A DNA stretch of 64,000 bases from Kitasatospora sp. NBC_01266 (lineage in GTDB: Bacteria > Actinomycetota > Actinomycetes > Streptomycetales > Streptomycetaceae): contig NZ_CP108458.1 in the NCBI RefSeq assembly GCF_036242395.1, forward strand, positions 6,820,001-6,884,000, given 5' to 3'. The first letter of the stretch is position 1; each line of letters opens with the position of its first letter. The notes under the pieces are model-generated. The model was not told the DNA's origin and made no database searches. It was given only the letters and a program-made list of their open reading frames with translations. Shown piece by piece: positions 26,871 through 35,419 of this stretch. A program made the translations under genes and the position numbers.

Positions 26871-27256
26871 GGGTGTCGTCCTTTCAGGGGTGTGGGATGA
26901 CGACGCGACAGAACACATATGTTGACGTGAATAGCTGTTTTGAAACACCCATCGCGCGGGGTTTTTGTGACGCCTGGTGAACTGGGGCCCGCCTGTTGGG
27001 GCGGCTGGGGCCACCGTTGCTCCTGTGACTGCTGGTTAAGTAATGAGATTCCCTTTCAGTGGTGTCGCGCACATGCATTCGAATGAAATGCGCACCGTGC
27101 GAACGCGTGCGCTAACGTTGAAATTTCATAACGATCCACCGGTTTCGGTGGCGGACCGTTTCGGTGCTCGGGTCGCTTTTACCGGCGGCTGTGCTGTGCT
27201 GTGCTGTGCTGTGCTGTGCCGTGCCGTCCCGGTTGCGCCCGGTCGGCAACTGCGGG
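26871..27256. other. Intergenic region, 386 bp, with 5-bp microsatellite
   Basis: It lies upstream of satP and downstream of the esterase gene. An AT-richer part near 26900-27150 probably holds the satP promoter, but no firm boxes can be set. At 27191-27225 five GTGCT units plus two GTGCC form a 5-bp simple repeat. No gene is supported. Confidence 0.55.
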
Positions 27257-28516
27257 TCAGCCGCGCGTCGCTGGTGCCGGGGGCGCGGGCAGCACGGAGG
27301 AGCTGGGGCTCATGGTCGGCAGGCAGGCCAGCAGGTCGAAGGCGGCCGGCACCTCCACCGGGACATGCGTGTACGCGTGCCGGACGGCCGACGGGCCGGC
27401 GGTGCCCCGCGCGGGCCGCAGGTCCAGCAGCACGGGCCCGCCGCCCGGCACGCTCTCCTCGACGGCCGCTTCCACGCTGTTCGGGACGGGCGGCGGGAGC
27501 GGCCGGGACACCACCTCGAAGCCCTGCGGCGCCGCTTCGTCCATCCGCACATCGGTGGTGCGGCCGGCGAGCGCGGTGATGCCGACGGCGAGGTAGCCGG
27601 TACCGAGGGCGGCGGCGAGATAGCTGCCCGCGGAAGGGATCAGCACCCCGGGGATCAGCTGCATCGGCACCCGCTGGGCGTGCGCGTTGTGCAGTAGCAG
27701 GACGATCCGCTGGTCCGTTCCGTGGAGTTCGCGCAGCAGGTGCACGGTCTCCGCCTGGTACACGTCCCGGGAGGACGGCAGCAGCTCGGGCCGTTCCGGT
27801 GCGCGGAGTTCGAGCAGCTCGCGCAGCTGCTCGTCCAGCCGCAGCGCACCCAACGCGTGGTGCCTGGCGACCAGGTGGTCGGAGTGGGAGTCGGAGTGCG
27901 GGCCCGGCCGCAGGGCGTCCAGGCGCAGCAGCAGTCTGGTCAGCGCGGTGCTGGCGGCGTCTCGGGTCTCGGTGCTCAGCGCGGCATAACGGGTCGGGGC
28001 CACACCGTTGTTCGCGGATCGATAGGGCGCGGTCGCCTCGATCGCCGTGTCCACGAAGGGCAGTTGGTTCGGGTGGTACGTCCTGAGGTACTCGCGTACC
28101 CGGCGCAACGCGGGGAGTCCCGAACCGCCCGAGCCCGGGATGTCCAGACCGGCGAACCGCACCCGGCCACCGGCCGCGTTATGGGCGCGCAGCCAGCGGA
28201 GCAGCTCGTGCATCTCCTCGGATTCGCCGAAGCGGAAGGTGAATCCGTCCCGTCCCACCGCCTGGACGTCGCCGGGACCGCCGTGAATCCAGTCGTCGAC
28301 GAGGTGCCCCTCGGCGAATCCCGATTCGACGGCGATGATGCCGAAGTCCATTTCGGTGACCAGCAGTCGCAGCATCCGGTCGCGCAGGGCGGTGAACTCG
28401 GCGATGTGGTGGTTGTTCTCCCCGATGGCCACCACCCGTGCGTCGCCGATCAGTTCGGTGAAGCCGCCGAGGGGGTCAGTCAGCGGCAGCAGGCGGACGG
28501 TTTCCGGTAATGGCAT
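27257..28516 (-). CDS. Erythromycin-esterase-family protein
   Basis: A 419-aa member of the Ere/succinoglycan-biosynthesis family. EreA/EreB hydrolyse the macrolactone of erythromycin, but many actinobacterial members are of unknown use. Conserved blocks: VVAIGENNHHIAEF (Glu33, His36 or His37), GIIAVESGFAEG (Glu64) and VLLLHNAHAQRVPM near residue 275. These hold the Glu and His residues expected for metal-free or metal-assisted water activation. The ATG follows GGAGTCACC and lies 41 bp inside the end of the GNAT gene, so the two are co-translated. Confidence 0.85.
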   Translation of the reverse strand: MPLPETVRLLPLTDPLGGFTELIGDARVVAIGENNHHIAEFTALRDRMLRLLVTEMDFGIIAVESGFAEGHLVDDWIHGGPGDVQAVGRDGFTFRFGESEEMHELLRWLRAHNAAGGRVRFAGLDIPGSGGSGLPALRRVREYLRTYHPNQLPFVDTAIEATAPYRSANNGVAPTRYAALSTETRDAASTALTRLLLRLDALRPGPHSDSHSDHLVARHHALGALRLDEQLRELLELRAPERPELLPSSRDVYQAETVHLLRELHGTDQRIVLLLHNAHAQRVPMQLIPGVLIPSAGSYLAAALGTGYLAVGITALAGRTTDVRMDEAAPQGFEVVSRPLPPPVPNSVEAAVEESVPGGGPVLLDLRPARGTAGPSAVRHAYTHVPVEVPAAFDLLACLPTMSPSSSVLPAPPAPATRG

Positions 28517-29015
28517 GGTGACTCCGGTCGACTGGGGATGCGTGGCCGGTACGAGGCCGGCGCAGCTCCTTGCGCAGGAAGATCCGGCTCGTCCCGGGCG
28601 GGTCGCAGGGTATCTCGCCGAACACCTCCCAGCCGTGCCGCTGGTAGAACTCCGGCGCCTGGAAGCTGATGGTGTAGAGCACCGCGCTGCGGCACCCGCG
28701 CCGCCGGCCCTCCTCCTCCGCCAGCCGCAGCACCTCGCTCCCGAGGCCCTGTCCGCGCAGCTCGGTCGGCAGGTGGAACAGGTCGACGAAGAGCAGGCCC
28801 AGTGAGGTCCGCCCGGTCAGTCCGCCGAGCACCGCCCCGGTCTGCGGGTCCTTGACCAGGACGGCCAGCGGATGGCGGTCGGCAACGCCGCTCGCCTCGA
28901 TGTTGAACGTGTCCAGCGCGTCGGAGATCAGCGCCAGGTCGTCCGCCGGCAGAGCTTCGGTGACGACGATGGTCGGTGCGGGGGAGGCGGGCGGGGCCAC
29001 CGGATGATCGTTCAT
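28476..29015 (-). CDS. GNAT-family N-acetyltransferase
   Basis: A 179-aa GCN5-type acetyltransferase that uses acetyl-CoA. The CoA-binding motif is LPTELRGQGLGSEVLRLAEE (about residues 82-101; core RGQGLG). The C-terminal FYQRHGWEVFGEIP is the usual strand-helix ending. The last 30 residues are an extension that overlaps the start of the esterase-family gene. The pairing of an acetyltransferase with an Ere-like enzyme suggests small-molecule modification or resistance, but this is inference. Confidence 0.85.
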   Translation of the reverse strand: MNDHPVAPPASPAPTIVVTEALPADDLALISDALDTFNIEASGVADRHPLAVLVKDPQTGAVLGGLTGRTSLGLLFVDLFHLPTELRGQGLGSEVLRLAEEEGRRRGCRSAVLYTISFQAPEFYQRHGWEVFGEIPCDPPGTSRIFLRKELRRPRTGHASPVDRSHHAITGNRPPAAAD

Positions 29016-29077
29016 CCTCCGACCCTAGAGGGCGGCTCGGACAGTGGGCCGGGACACCGGACCGCTCCAGGGCAGGC

Positions 29078-30022
29078 TCACCCCAGGGTGGCCGGGTCGG
29101 TGTTCGCCCCGCAGAGCACCACCGCGATCCGCTCCCCGGGGGTCGGGCGGTAGGCGCCGCTGGTCAGTGCCGCCAGGGCGGTGGCGGCGGCGTGCTCGAC
29201 GACCAGGCGGCGCTGGTCCCAGAGCTGCCGGCGGGCCAGCAGGATCTGCTCCTCGCTGACCAGCACGGAGACGGTGTCCGCCCTCCGGGCCCAGTACAGC
29301 GCGGTGGGTGAGGCGCGCCGGGCGCCCAGGGAGTCGGCGGCGACCGAGTCCACCTCGACGTCGACCACCTCGCCCGCCTCGATCGCGGCGTTCAGGGCGC
29401 GGCAGCGCTCCGGCTCGACGGCGACCACCCGCAGGCCGTGCGACTCGGCCGCGATGGCGGTGCCCGCGAAGAGCCCGCCGCCGCCGACCGCGAGGATCAC
29501 GGTGTCCAGGCCCGGCACGGCGGCGCGGATCTCCGGCAGCAGGGTGCCGGCTCCGGCCACCACGTACGGGTCGTCGTAGGCGTGCGAGGCCAGCGCGCCG
29601 GTCTCCGCGCTGAACAGCCGGGCGGCCTCCTGGGCCTGGGCGTACTCGGTGCCGACCTGCCGCACCTCGGCGCCCCACTGGCGCAGCCGGGCCACCTTCA
29701 CAGCGGGCGCGGTGCGCGGCACGAAGACGGTGGCCGGCACCCCGTGCCGGGCGGCCGCCCAGGCGCAGGCCAGCCCGGCGTTGCCGCCGGAGGCGATCAC
29801 CACGCCCGCCGCCGGCATGGCCCCGTCGGCCAGGTGCCCGGCGGCGAAGTTGGCGGCGCCGCGGTCCTTGAAGGAGCCGCTGTGCTGCATGAAGTCCAGT
29901 GCGAGGTAGACCTCGGCGGAGGCGACCGAGCCCGGTTCCACCGCGATGACCGGCACCGGCCGGGTCACGCCGTCGATCCGCTCGGCGGCGGCCTTCACAT
30001 CGTCATAACTCAGTCGTAACAC
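29078..30022 (-). CDS. PLP-dependent threonine/serine dehydratase-like enzyme
   Basis: A 314-aa fold-type II PLP enzyme resembling catabolic threonine ammonia-lyase or serine racemase/dehydratase. The PLP lysine is in HSGSFKDRGAANF (about residue 50). ASGGNAGLACAWAA (about 73-86) binds phosphate and carboxylate, and AVGGGGLFAG (about 175) holds the cofactor phosphate. There is no ACT domain, so feedback by isoleucine is not expected. The likely GTG start at 30022 is followed at once by a TTA codon. TTA is read by the bldA tRNA in streptomycetes and is rare in this window. No good ribosome site is visible. Confidence 0.85.
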   Translation of the reverse strand: MLRLSYDDVKAAAERIDGVTRPVPVIAVEPGSVASAEVYLALDFMQHSGSFKDRGAANFAAGHLADGAMPAAGVVIASGGNAGLACAWAAARHGVPATVFVPRTAPAVKVARLRQWGAEVRQVGTEYAQAQEAARLFSAETGALASHAYDDPYVVAGAGTLLPEIRAAVPGLDTVILAVGGGGLFAGTAIAAESHGLRVVAVEPERCRALNAAIEAGEVVDVEVDSVAADSLGARRASPTALYWARRADTVSVLVSEEQILLARRQLWDQRRLVVEHAAATALAALTSGAYRPTPGERIAVVLCGANTDPATLG

Positions 30023-30268
30023 AGTCGTTGAGTGTGGCGGACGGCGCGTACACGGTGCAACTGTCCGGCGCGGGTGGAATCGCGGGGTGCGGGTGGTGTG
30101 CGGGGTCCCGGTCTGCGGACCGCCGACCGCGGTGAAGGCGCGGTGCCCTAGGCTGCCCGTCATGTTTTCGGTGCTAGCGGTCAGATCATCAGACCTTGGG
30201 CCCTCGGCTGTCGGGTCATCAGCTGTCGGGCCATCAGGCCTCGGTGCGGCACGCCGGAGGCGGACGCG

Positions 30269-30931
30269 GTGGACGACGGGCGGCGCCCGGTGACCGACTG
30301 GGAGACCGTCTCCGCGCTGGCCACCGCCGGGGGCACCCTGGTGCTGGCCGCTGCCTCCTTCGCCTCGATCCGCTCGGCGGACCGGGCCGCGCGGTCGGCC
30401 GAGCGCGCCGTGCTGGCCTCGTTGCGACCGCTGCTGATCGGCTCCCGCCTGGAGGCGCCGAAGCAGAAGCTGATCTGGCAGGACGGGCACTGGGCGCACC
30501 TGCCCGGCAGCGCCGGCTACCTGCGGCTCGAGGACGGCAACCTCTACCTGGCCGCCTCGATCCGCAACGTCGGCCCGGGGCTCGGCGTGATCCACGGCTG
30601 GCGGTTCGCCCCGCCGGACGCCTACCTGAAGGCCGAGCACCCGGACCCGGCCGACTTCCGCCGCCAGTCCCGCGACCTCTACATCGCGCCCGGCGACACC
30701 AGCTTCTGGCACGCCGCGATCCGCGACCCGCTGGACCCGGAGTACCAGGCGCTGGCCGGCCCGACCAAGAGCCGGGAGCGGGTCAACATCGACCTGCTCT
30801 ACGGGGATTCGGAAGGCGGCCAGCGCACCATCAGCCGGTTCTCGCTGATCGCGGCCGTCGCGGCGGACGAGGACCGCTGGATATGTCAGGTGGTCCGGCA
30901 CTGGAACGTGGACCGGCCCGACCCGCGCTGA
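30269..30931 (+). CDS. Hypothetical protein with N-terminal membrane anchor
   Basis: A 220-aa protein with no family I can name. Residues 8-30 (DWETVSALATAGGTLVLAAA, SFASI) form a single N-terminal membrane helix, followed by a helical stalk (RSADRAARSAERAVLASLRP) and a beta-rich domain (YLRLEDGNLYLAASIRNVGP...GVIHGWRF). This is the layout of membrane-tethered proteins seen widely in actinobacteria. GTG at 30269 has GGAGG eight bases upstream, preferred over GTG 30290. Confidence 0.7.
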   Translation: MDDGRRPVTDWETVSALATAGGTLVLAAASFASIRSADRAARSAERAVLASLRPLLIGSRLEAPKQKLIWQDGHWAHLPGSAGYLRLEDGNLYLAASIRNVGPGLGVIHGWRFAPPDAYLKAEHPDPADFRRQSRDLYIAPGDTSFWHAAIRDPLDPEYQALAGPTKSRERVNIDLLYGDSEGGQRTISRFSLIAAVAADEDRWICQVVRHWNVDRPDPR

Positions 30932-31049
30932 GCGAGCGCCGTGGCCGTACCTGCTCCCAAGTACCTGCTCCCACACCCGTGCTCGCTGACCGGATCGTTC
31001 CGCTTCCGGGCCTGATCAGGCCTTCGTCCGGCCTCGTGGAACCGCAACG

Positions 31050-31658
31050 ATGGTGCCCATGAACACCGCAACCTCACGCACCGCACTGATCGTCATCGAC
31101 GCCCAGGAGTCCTTCCGCCGCCGTGCCGACTGGCCCGCCGTCTCGAACCCCGCGATCGTCGAGCAGGTGAACCGCCTGGTCGACGTCGCCCGGGCCAAGG
31201 GCGACCTGGTGGTCTGGGTGCTGCACAGCGAGCCGGGCAGCGGCACCGTCTTCGACCCGGCCCTCGGGCACGTGCAGCTGATCGAGGGCCTGGAACCGCG
31301 CGCCGGCGAGCCCATTGTGACCAAGACCTCGCACAACGCGTTCACCACCACCAACCTGCAGCAACTGCTCACCGGGCACGGGGTGGCGGAGCTTGTGGTC
31401 TGCGGTATCCGCACCGAGCAGTGCTGCGAGACCACCACCCGGATCGGCTCCGACCTCGGCTACCGGATGGTCTTCGTCACCGACGCCACCGCCACCCACC
31501 CGATCGAGCACCGCGACGCCCCCGCCGGGCGCAGCCTGGCCGAGATCCTCGCCGACCCGGCCACCCTGGGCACCGACGAGATCATCGCCCGCACCGAGTA
31601 CGCGCTGGCCGGCCGGTTCGCCCGGATCGCGACCGTCGTGGAGCTCGAGAAGGCCTGA
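31050..31658 (+). CDS. Isochorismatase-family cysteine hydrolase
   Basis: A 202-aa hydrolase of the isochorismatase-like (nicotinamidase/CSHase) superfamily. The triad is visible: Asp17 in ALIVIDAQESF, Lys92 in PIVTKTSHNAF, and Cys125 in VVCGIRTEQCCETTTR. The usual cis-peptide glycine region is GI. A missing metal-site HxH makes nicotinamidase less likely. ATG 31050 or ATG 31059 could start it. It is a single plus-strand gene, convergent with the DUF6817-like gene. Confidence 0.9.
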   Translation: MVPMNTATSRTALIVIDAQESFRRRADWPAVSNPAIVEQVNRLVDVARAKGDLVVWVLHSEPGSGTVFDPALGHVQLIEGLEPRAGEPIVTKTSHNAFTTTNLQQLLTGHGVAELVVCGIRTEQCCETTTRIGSDLGYRMVFVTDATATHPIEHRDAPAGRSLAEILADPATLGTDEIIARTEYALAGRFARIATVVELEKA

Positions 31659-31668
31659 CCGGATCGTG

Positions 31669-32208
31669 TCAGGGGCCGCCCAGTGTCTGGCGGACCGCCG
31701 CCCGGGCCGGCTCGCTCAACAGCGGCCCGAAGCCGGTGAAGAGCCGGCCCAGCGACGCTCCCCAGCGTTCGCGCAGTTCGTCGCTGTGCCGCAGCACGTC
31801 CAGCTCGTTGGCGACGGTCAGCTCGGCGAAGTCCTGGCGCTGCCGCCGGTCCGGGAGGAGGTCGGTGCCGGTGAAGCGGTCCCGGAAGGTGCCGTCGGCA
31901 AGCGTGAGTTGACGATACGTCAGAGATCGCTCGCAGCTGGCGTACTCGTACACGAGCTGCTCGGCCGCCGTGCCGACGACCTGTGCCAGCCGGGGCCGCG
32001 CGCTCAGCGGGAGCAGGGCGGTGGCGAAGCCGTCCGTCCCGTAGCAGGCGTGGCACAGGCCGGCCAGTTGCAGGTCGGGGCGGGCGCCCCAGGAGGCCAG
32101 CAGCAGGCGCACCCGCTCCAGGTGGGCGAGCAGCGTGCCGCCCGGGTGGTCGAGTTCCGCCGCGCCCAGTGAGCGCAGCAGCGCCACCGCGTCCTCGGCC
32201 TGTCCCAT
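31669..32208 (-). CDS. DUF6817-like hypothetical protein
   Basis: A 179-aa helical protein. AAELDHPGGTLLAHLERVRL (about residues 16-35) and LQLAGLCHACYGTDGFATAL (about 46-65) contain repeated His residues in the style of HD-domain metal hydrolases (H...H...HACYGTDG). I associate it with the family now called DUF6817, from memory. Function is not known. ATG at 32208, with GAGGAGCC upstream. A promoter candidate lies at 32333-32361. Confidence 0.65.
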   Translation of the reverse strand: MGQAEDAVALLRSLGAAELDHPGGTLLAHLERVRLLLASWGARPDLQLAGLCHACYGTDGFATALLPLSARPRLAQVVGTAAEQLVYEYASCERSLTYRQLTLADGTFRDRFTGTDLLPDRRQRQDFAELTVANELDVLRHSDELRERWGASLGRLFTGFGPLLSEPARAAVRQTLGGP

Positions 32209-32332
32209 CGTGGCTCCTCCTCACGCCGGTTACCGGGTCGGCGCCTGTCCGCCGTGGTCGTCGTCCGGACTCCGGATCGCCGCCACGTGCCCCCCAGCTC
32301 CGGCGGACAGGTCGCCGCCCCGGTCGCTGACG

Positions 32333-32361
32333 ATCGTTCTCCACCGCGATACCCAAGTCAA
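32333..32361 (-). promoter_or_regulatory. Candidate promoter for the DUF6817-like gene
   Basis: On the minus strand TTGACT (32361-32356) and AACGAT (32338-32333) are separated by 17 bp, giving a 5' leader of about 120 nt. The -35 fits well; the -10 is poor. Confidence 0.4.
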
Positions 32362-32442
32362 TCCTCGGGTTTTCTTCCATTGATCCCGGAGAACCCTTGG
32401 ATGGAATGCCGGTTGCGGGGGAGAGGCGAGCGCCCGCCGGAG

Positions 32443-34788
32443 TCAGCGGGGGTCCAGGCCCTCCAGCATGTCCGGCAACTCCCCGCTGTGGATGACCCCG
32501 AGGCTCTTCGTCGCGCGCGTGAGGGCGACATAGAGGTCGTTCACGCCGTGGCTGTGCGCCGCGAGGATCTCCGCGGGCTCCAGCACCAGGACCGCGTCGA
32601 ACTCAAGTCCCTTGGCCTGGGCGGTCGTCATCAGGACGACGGGCGAATCCAGCGCCGACGGGCCGTCGCTGACCCGGACGCCGTCCAACTCGGCGAGCCT
32701 TTCGACCAGTTCGGCCGGGAACGCCGGAGCGTGGATGATCGCCAGCCGGCCGCCGTCCAGCGCCGCGATCTGCTGCTCGACGGCGCTGCGCAGCGCCGGC
32801 CCTCGCCCGTCCCCGGCTTCGGGGATCCGCAGGCTCCAGGGCCGGATCCCGCCGGTGCGCACCGCGCGGGGGGCGGCGAGCGCCGGGTCGACCGCCCGCA
32901 GCACGCCCTCGGTGACCCGCATGATCTCGGCCGGGGTCCGGTAGTTGATGGAGAGTTCCACCGTGCGCCAGCGTCCCGCCGTGTACTCGTCGAGCGCCTC
33001 GCCCCAGGAGCTCAGCCCGGCCGGTGCTCCGGTCTGCGCCAGGTCGCCGACGATCGTCATGGAACGGCCGGGGCAGCGGCGGGTCAGCAGTCGCCAGGCC
33101 ATGGGGGAGAGTTCCTGCGCCTCGTCCACGATCACGTGCCCGAAGGCCCAGGTCCGGTCCTCGGCCGCGCGCTCGGCCAGGGATCGGAACGCCTTCTCGC
33201 CCCGGTACTGGCGGGTCAGCATCTGCGCGTCGATCTCGTACAGCCCCTCGCCGAAGTCCTCGAGGACGAGCTTCGCGTACTCCAACTCCTCGGCCTCGGC
33301 CGCGACATCGACCCGATGGGAGGTGCTGCCGCCGGGCAGCGGGCCGAGCAGTTCGGCGGCTTCGTCGAGCAGCGGGACGTCGTCGGTGGTCCAGGCGGCG
33401 GCCTCCTGGTCCAGGTCCGGGTGTTCGCGCAGCAGTGCGGCGCGTTCGGCCTCGGAGAAGTCGGGCATGGCCGTCGCCAGCAGCTCCGGGGAGCCGTACA
33501 GGGCGGTGAGCAGCTGCTCCGGGCTCAGCAGCGGCCACAGCTTGTCGACCAGGGTCCGGAACTCGGGCTCGTCGACCAGGGCGTCGGCGAGGTTCGCCAC
33601 GTCGTCCAGGTCCATGCTCGCTTCCTGGTTCCTGGCGCCCCGGTCCCTGGCGATCCGCAGGGCCAGCTCCGCCGAGAGCCGCTCGACCAGGTCGGGTCGG
33701 GCCGCGTTGTGCGGTTCGCCGCTCCGGTGCGCGGCGGCCTGGGCCCGCTCGCAGAGGGCCCGGCTGATCTGGAGCTCCTCCTGGTGGGCCGACCTGCTGC
33801 CCACGGTGATGGTCCATGACTCCTGCGGCAGCTGCCGCAGGCCGTCCAGCGCGGTGGCCAGCACCCGCACCATCCGGGCGTCGCCCTTGACGGCGGCCGC
33901 CGCGGGCGACTCCGTGCCGGTCGGCGTCACGCCCGGGTAGAGCGCGCCGATGCTGCTCAGCACGACGTCGCTCTCGCCGAGCGCGGGCAGCACCTGGTCG
34001 ACGTAGCGCAGGAACGTCGTGTTCGGCCCGATGACCAGCACACCGCGCTTGGCCAGCCGGTCGCGGTGGGTGTAGAGCAGGTACGCGGCGCGGTGCAGGG
34101 CGACCACGGTCTTTCCGGTCCCCGGACCGCCCTGGACGACCAGCACGCCGCCGAGTTCGGAGCGGATGACCCGGTCCTGCTCGGCCTGGATGGTGGAGAC
34201 GATGTCGCCCATCCGCCCGGTCCGGGCCGCCGTCAGCGAGGCGAGCAGGGCACTCTCCCCGCTGAGCTCGGAGCTGTCCCGGCCCTCCAGGGCACTGAGG
34301 CCGAAGGCGTCGTCGTCGAAGTCGACGATGCTCCGGCCCTTGCTCCGCAGGTGCCGTCGCCCCGCCAGGCCGCCGGGCGCGGCGGGCGTCGCCCGGTAGA
34401 ACGGCTCGGCGGCCGGCGCCCGCCAGTCGGTGAGGAGCGGCTCGTGGTCGTCGTCCGCCAGGGCGAGCCGGCCGATGTACTGCCGTTCGCCGTCGGCGCT
34501 TTCGATCCGGCCGAAGCAGAGGCCGTACTCGGCGGCGTGCAGCTCCGCCAGCCGGCGGGTGTGGTTGCTCTCCATCGTGTCGCGCTCCATGCGGGACTGG
34601 AGCGTTCCGCCCTTGTCCTGGAGGTGGACCTCGCGCAGCCGAGTCGTCGCGAGTTCGCGCTGGGCGTCGAGGCGGGCGTACAGCCGGCCGACGTACGCGT
34701 TCTCCGCGCGCAGCTCTCCGGTCCGCCAGGTGTCGGCTGAATTGAGTTCGGCTGAGGACGATGACGTGGGGATCAAGGCTGGCTCCAT
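32443..34788 (-). CDS. helR: HelR/HelD-type RNA polymerase-associated ATPase
   Basis: A 781-aa UvrD-like ATPase of the HelD class, which clears or protects RNA polymerase rather than unwinding DNA. The N-terminal antiparallel coiled coil (about residues 25-85) is the polymerase-reaching arm. Walker A is GGPGTGKTVVAL (220-231). Walker B is VIVDEAQELSPMAWRLL, and further motifs are IVGDLAQTG, SINYRTPAEI and YVALTRATKSLGV. The length fits HelD/HelR (700-780 aa). In Streptomyces, HelR displaces rifamycins from RNA polymerase, and its gene lies behind a rifamycin-associated element (RAE). Here a RAE lies about 440 bp upstream in the same orientation, so the resistance-type HelR is favoured over housekeeping HelD. 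Confidence 0.85.
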   Translation of the reverse strand: MEPALIPTSSSSAELNSADTWRTGELRAENAYVGRLYARLDAQRELATTRLREVHLQDKGGTLQSRMERDTMESNHTRRLAELHAAEYGLCFGRIESADGERQYIGRLALADDDHEPLLTDWRAPAAEPFYRATPAAPGGLAGRRHLRSKGRSIVDFDDDAFGLSALEGRDSSELSGESALLASLTAARTGRMGDIVSTIQAEQDRVIRSELGGVLVVQGGPGTGKTVVALHRAAYLLYTHRDRLAKRGVLVIGPNTTFLRYVDQVLPALGESDVVLSSIGALYPGVTPTGTESPAAAAVKGDARMVRVLATALDGLRQLPQESWTITVGSRSAHQEELQISRALCERAQAAAHRSGEPHNAARPDLVERLSAELALRIARDRGARNQEASMDLDDVANLADALVDEPEFRTLVDKLWPLLSPEQLLTALYGSPELLATAMPDFSEAERAALLREHPDLDQEAAAWTTDDVPLLDEAAELLGPLPGGSTSHRVDVAAEAEELEYAKLVLEDFGEGLYEIDAQMLTRQYRGEKAFRSLAERAAEDRTWAFGHVIVDEAQELSPMAWRLLTRRCPGRSMTIVGDLAQTGAPAGLSSWGEALDEYTAGRWRTVELSINYRTPAEIMRVTEGVLRAVDPALAAPRAVRTGGIRPWSLRIPEAGDGRGPALRSAVEQQIAALDGGRLAIIHAPAFPAELVERLAELDGVRVSDGPSALDSPVVLMTTAQAKGLEFDAVLVLEPAEILAAHSHGVNDLYVALTRATKSLGVIHSGELPDMLEGLDPR

Positions 34789-34801
34789 TGACTCAGGGCG
34801 C

Positions 34802-35170
34802 TCAATTGAGCGGGCAATTGAGAGTGGTGGCGAAATGGCCGCGGTGCGCGGCGGAAAAGATTCGGTACGACGTCGCTCTGCCGCCGCAGAACGCCGCCGG
34901 ATGTTCTGCCGGGCCGGGCTCTTGGCTCGCGCGCGGTTCAGGCGGCTGCCGGCGGCCTCGGTCGGCCTCCGTCGGCCGACCGCGTCGAGCCAGCAGGCGC
35001 GCGGCCACCGTCGCCCCGTCGGTGCGGATGGTGGTGGCCACCGCCTTTGCCCGGGCGCGGGTCTCGGGGGTCAGGGCGGCCACCCGGTCGGCCCAGTATG
35101 TCTGGTCCACCGCCTGCCGAGGTACCACCACCTGAGGCGCGCCGAGTTCCCGCAACCGCACCGCGAGCAT
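34802..35170 (-). pseudogene. Internally deleted UGT-type (rifamycin glycosyltransferase-like) gene
   Basis: An intact start (ATG 35170 with GGGAGGACGAA upstream) opens a 122-codon frame assembled from pieces of a GT1/UGT glycosyltransferase. MLAVRLRELGA resembles the first helix of such enzymes (...VGLAVRLRELGA). It is fused directly to PQVVVPRQAVDQTYWADRVA, the acceptor/donor loop near the C terminus (GVPQVVxPxxxDQ), and then to TPETRARAKAVATTIRTDGA, then TVAARLL, the very last helix. The remainder is frame-shifted noise. At least two internal deletions are needed, leaving about 60 recognisable residues of roughly 400. The frame ends 13 bp before helR and may now act only as a leader. Confidence 0.7.
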
Positions 35171-35226
35171 TTCGTCCTCCCAGGTCCGCAGGTTTCGGCT
35201 TCGGCCAGAGATTCTGCGGCACAACC

Positions 35227-35246
35227 GGGGCCTTGCCGCAAGCCCC
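35227..35246 (-). promoter_or_regulatory. Rifamycin-associated element (RAE)
   Basis: Read on the minus strand: GGGGCTTGCGGCAAGGCCCC. This matches the palindromic RAE known upstream of rifamycin-inactivation genes (rgt, rox, arr, rph, iri) and helR in actinomycetes, as I recall the consensus. An AT-rich patch (TATTAATATATAG, minus strand) directly upstream supplies the promoter, so the box lies near the transcription start and points to the remnant and helR. Confidence 0.85.
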
Positions 35247-35269
35247 CCGGTAGGCTATATATTAATAGT

Positions 35270-35295
35270 GGCAAGGAGAGGGTTTTCTCCTTGCC
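35270..35295. terminator. Stem-loop in the divergent region
   Basis: Ten-bp perfect stem GGCAAGGAGA (35270-35279) with TCTCCTTGCC (35286-35295), followed on the plus strand by CTTTCTGTTCTC. It may be a terminator or leader attenuator for plus-strand transcription toward the LysR gene. Confidence 0.6.
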
Positions 35296-35419
35296 CTTTC
35301 TGTTCTCGGTGCGCCCTGTTCTCGGTGGGCGCTGTTCCCTGTCTGCGGCGCAGGCGGCGAAATCCAGCAGCACGGCCGCGCTCCCGTTGCGGCGGCACCG
35401 CTTGCTAGCGTGCTGCCCC

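Noticed and set aside
27191..27225. GTGCT microsatellite as phase-variation switch of the esterase gene
   Set aside because: It lies downstream of the esterase stop and about 320 bp upstream of satP, outside any start or coding region.
30023..30976. N-terminal extension of the dehydratase frame
   Set aside because: Low-complexity sequence antisense to the 30269-30931 gene; the conserved protein starts at 30022.
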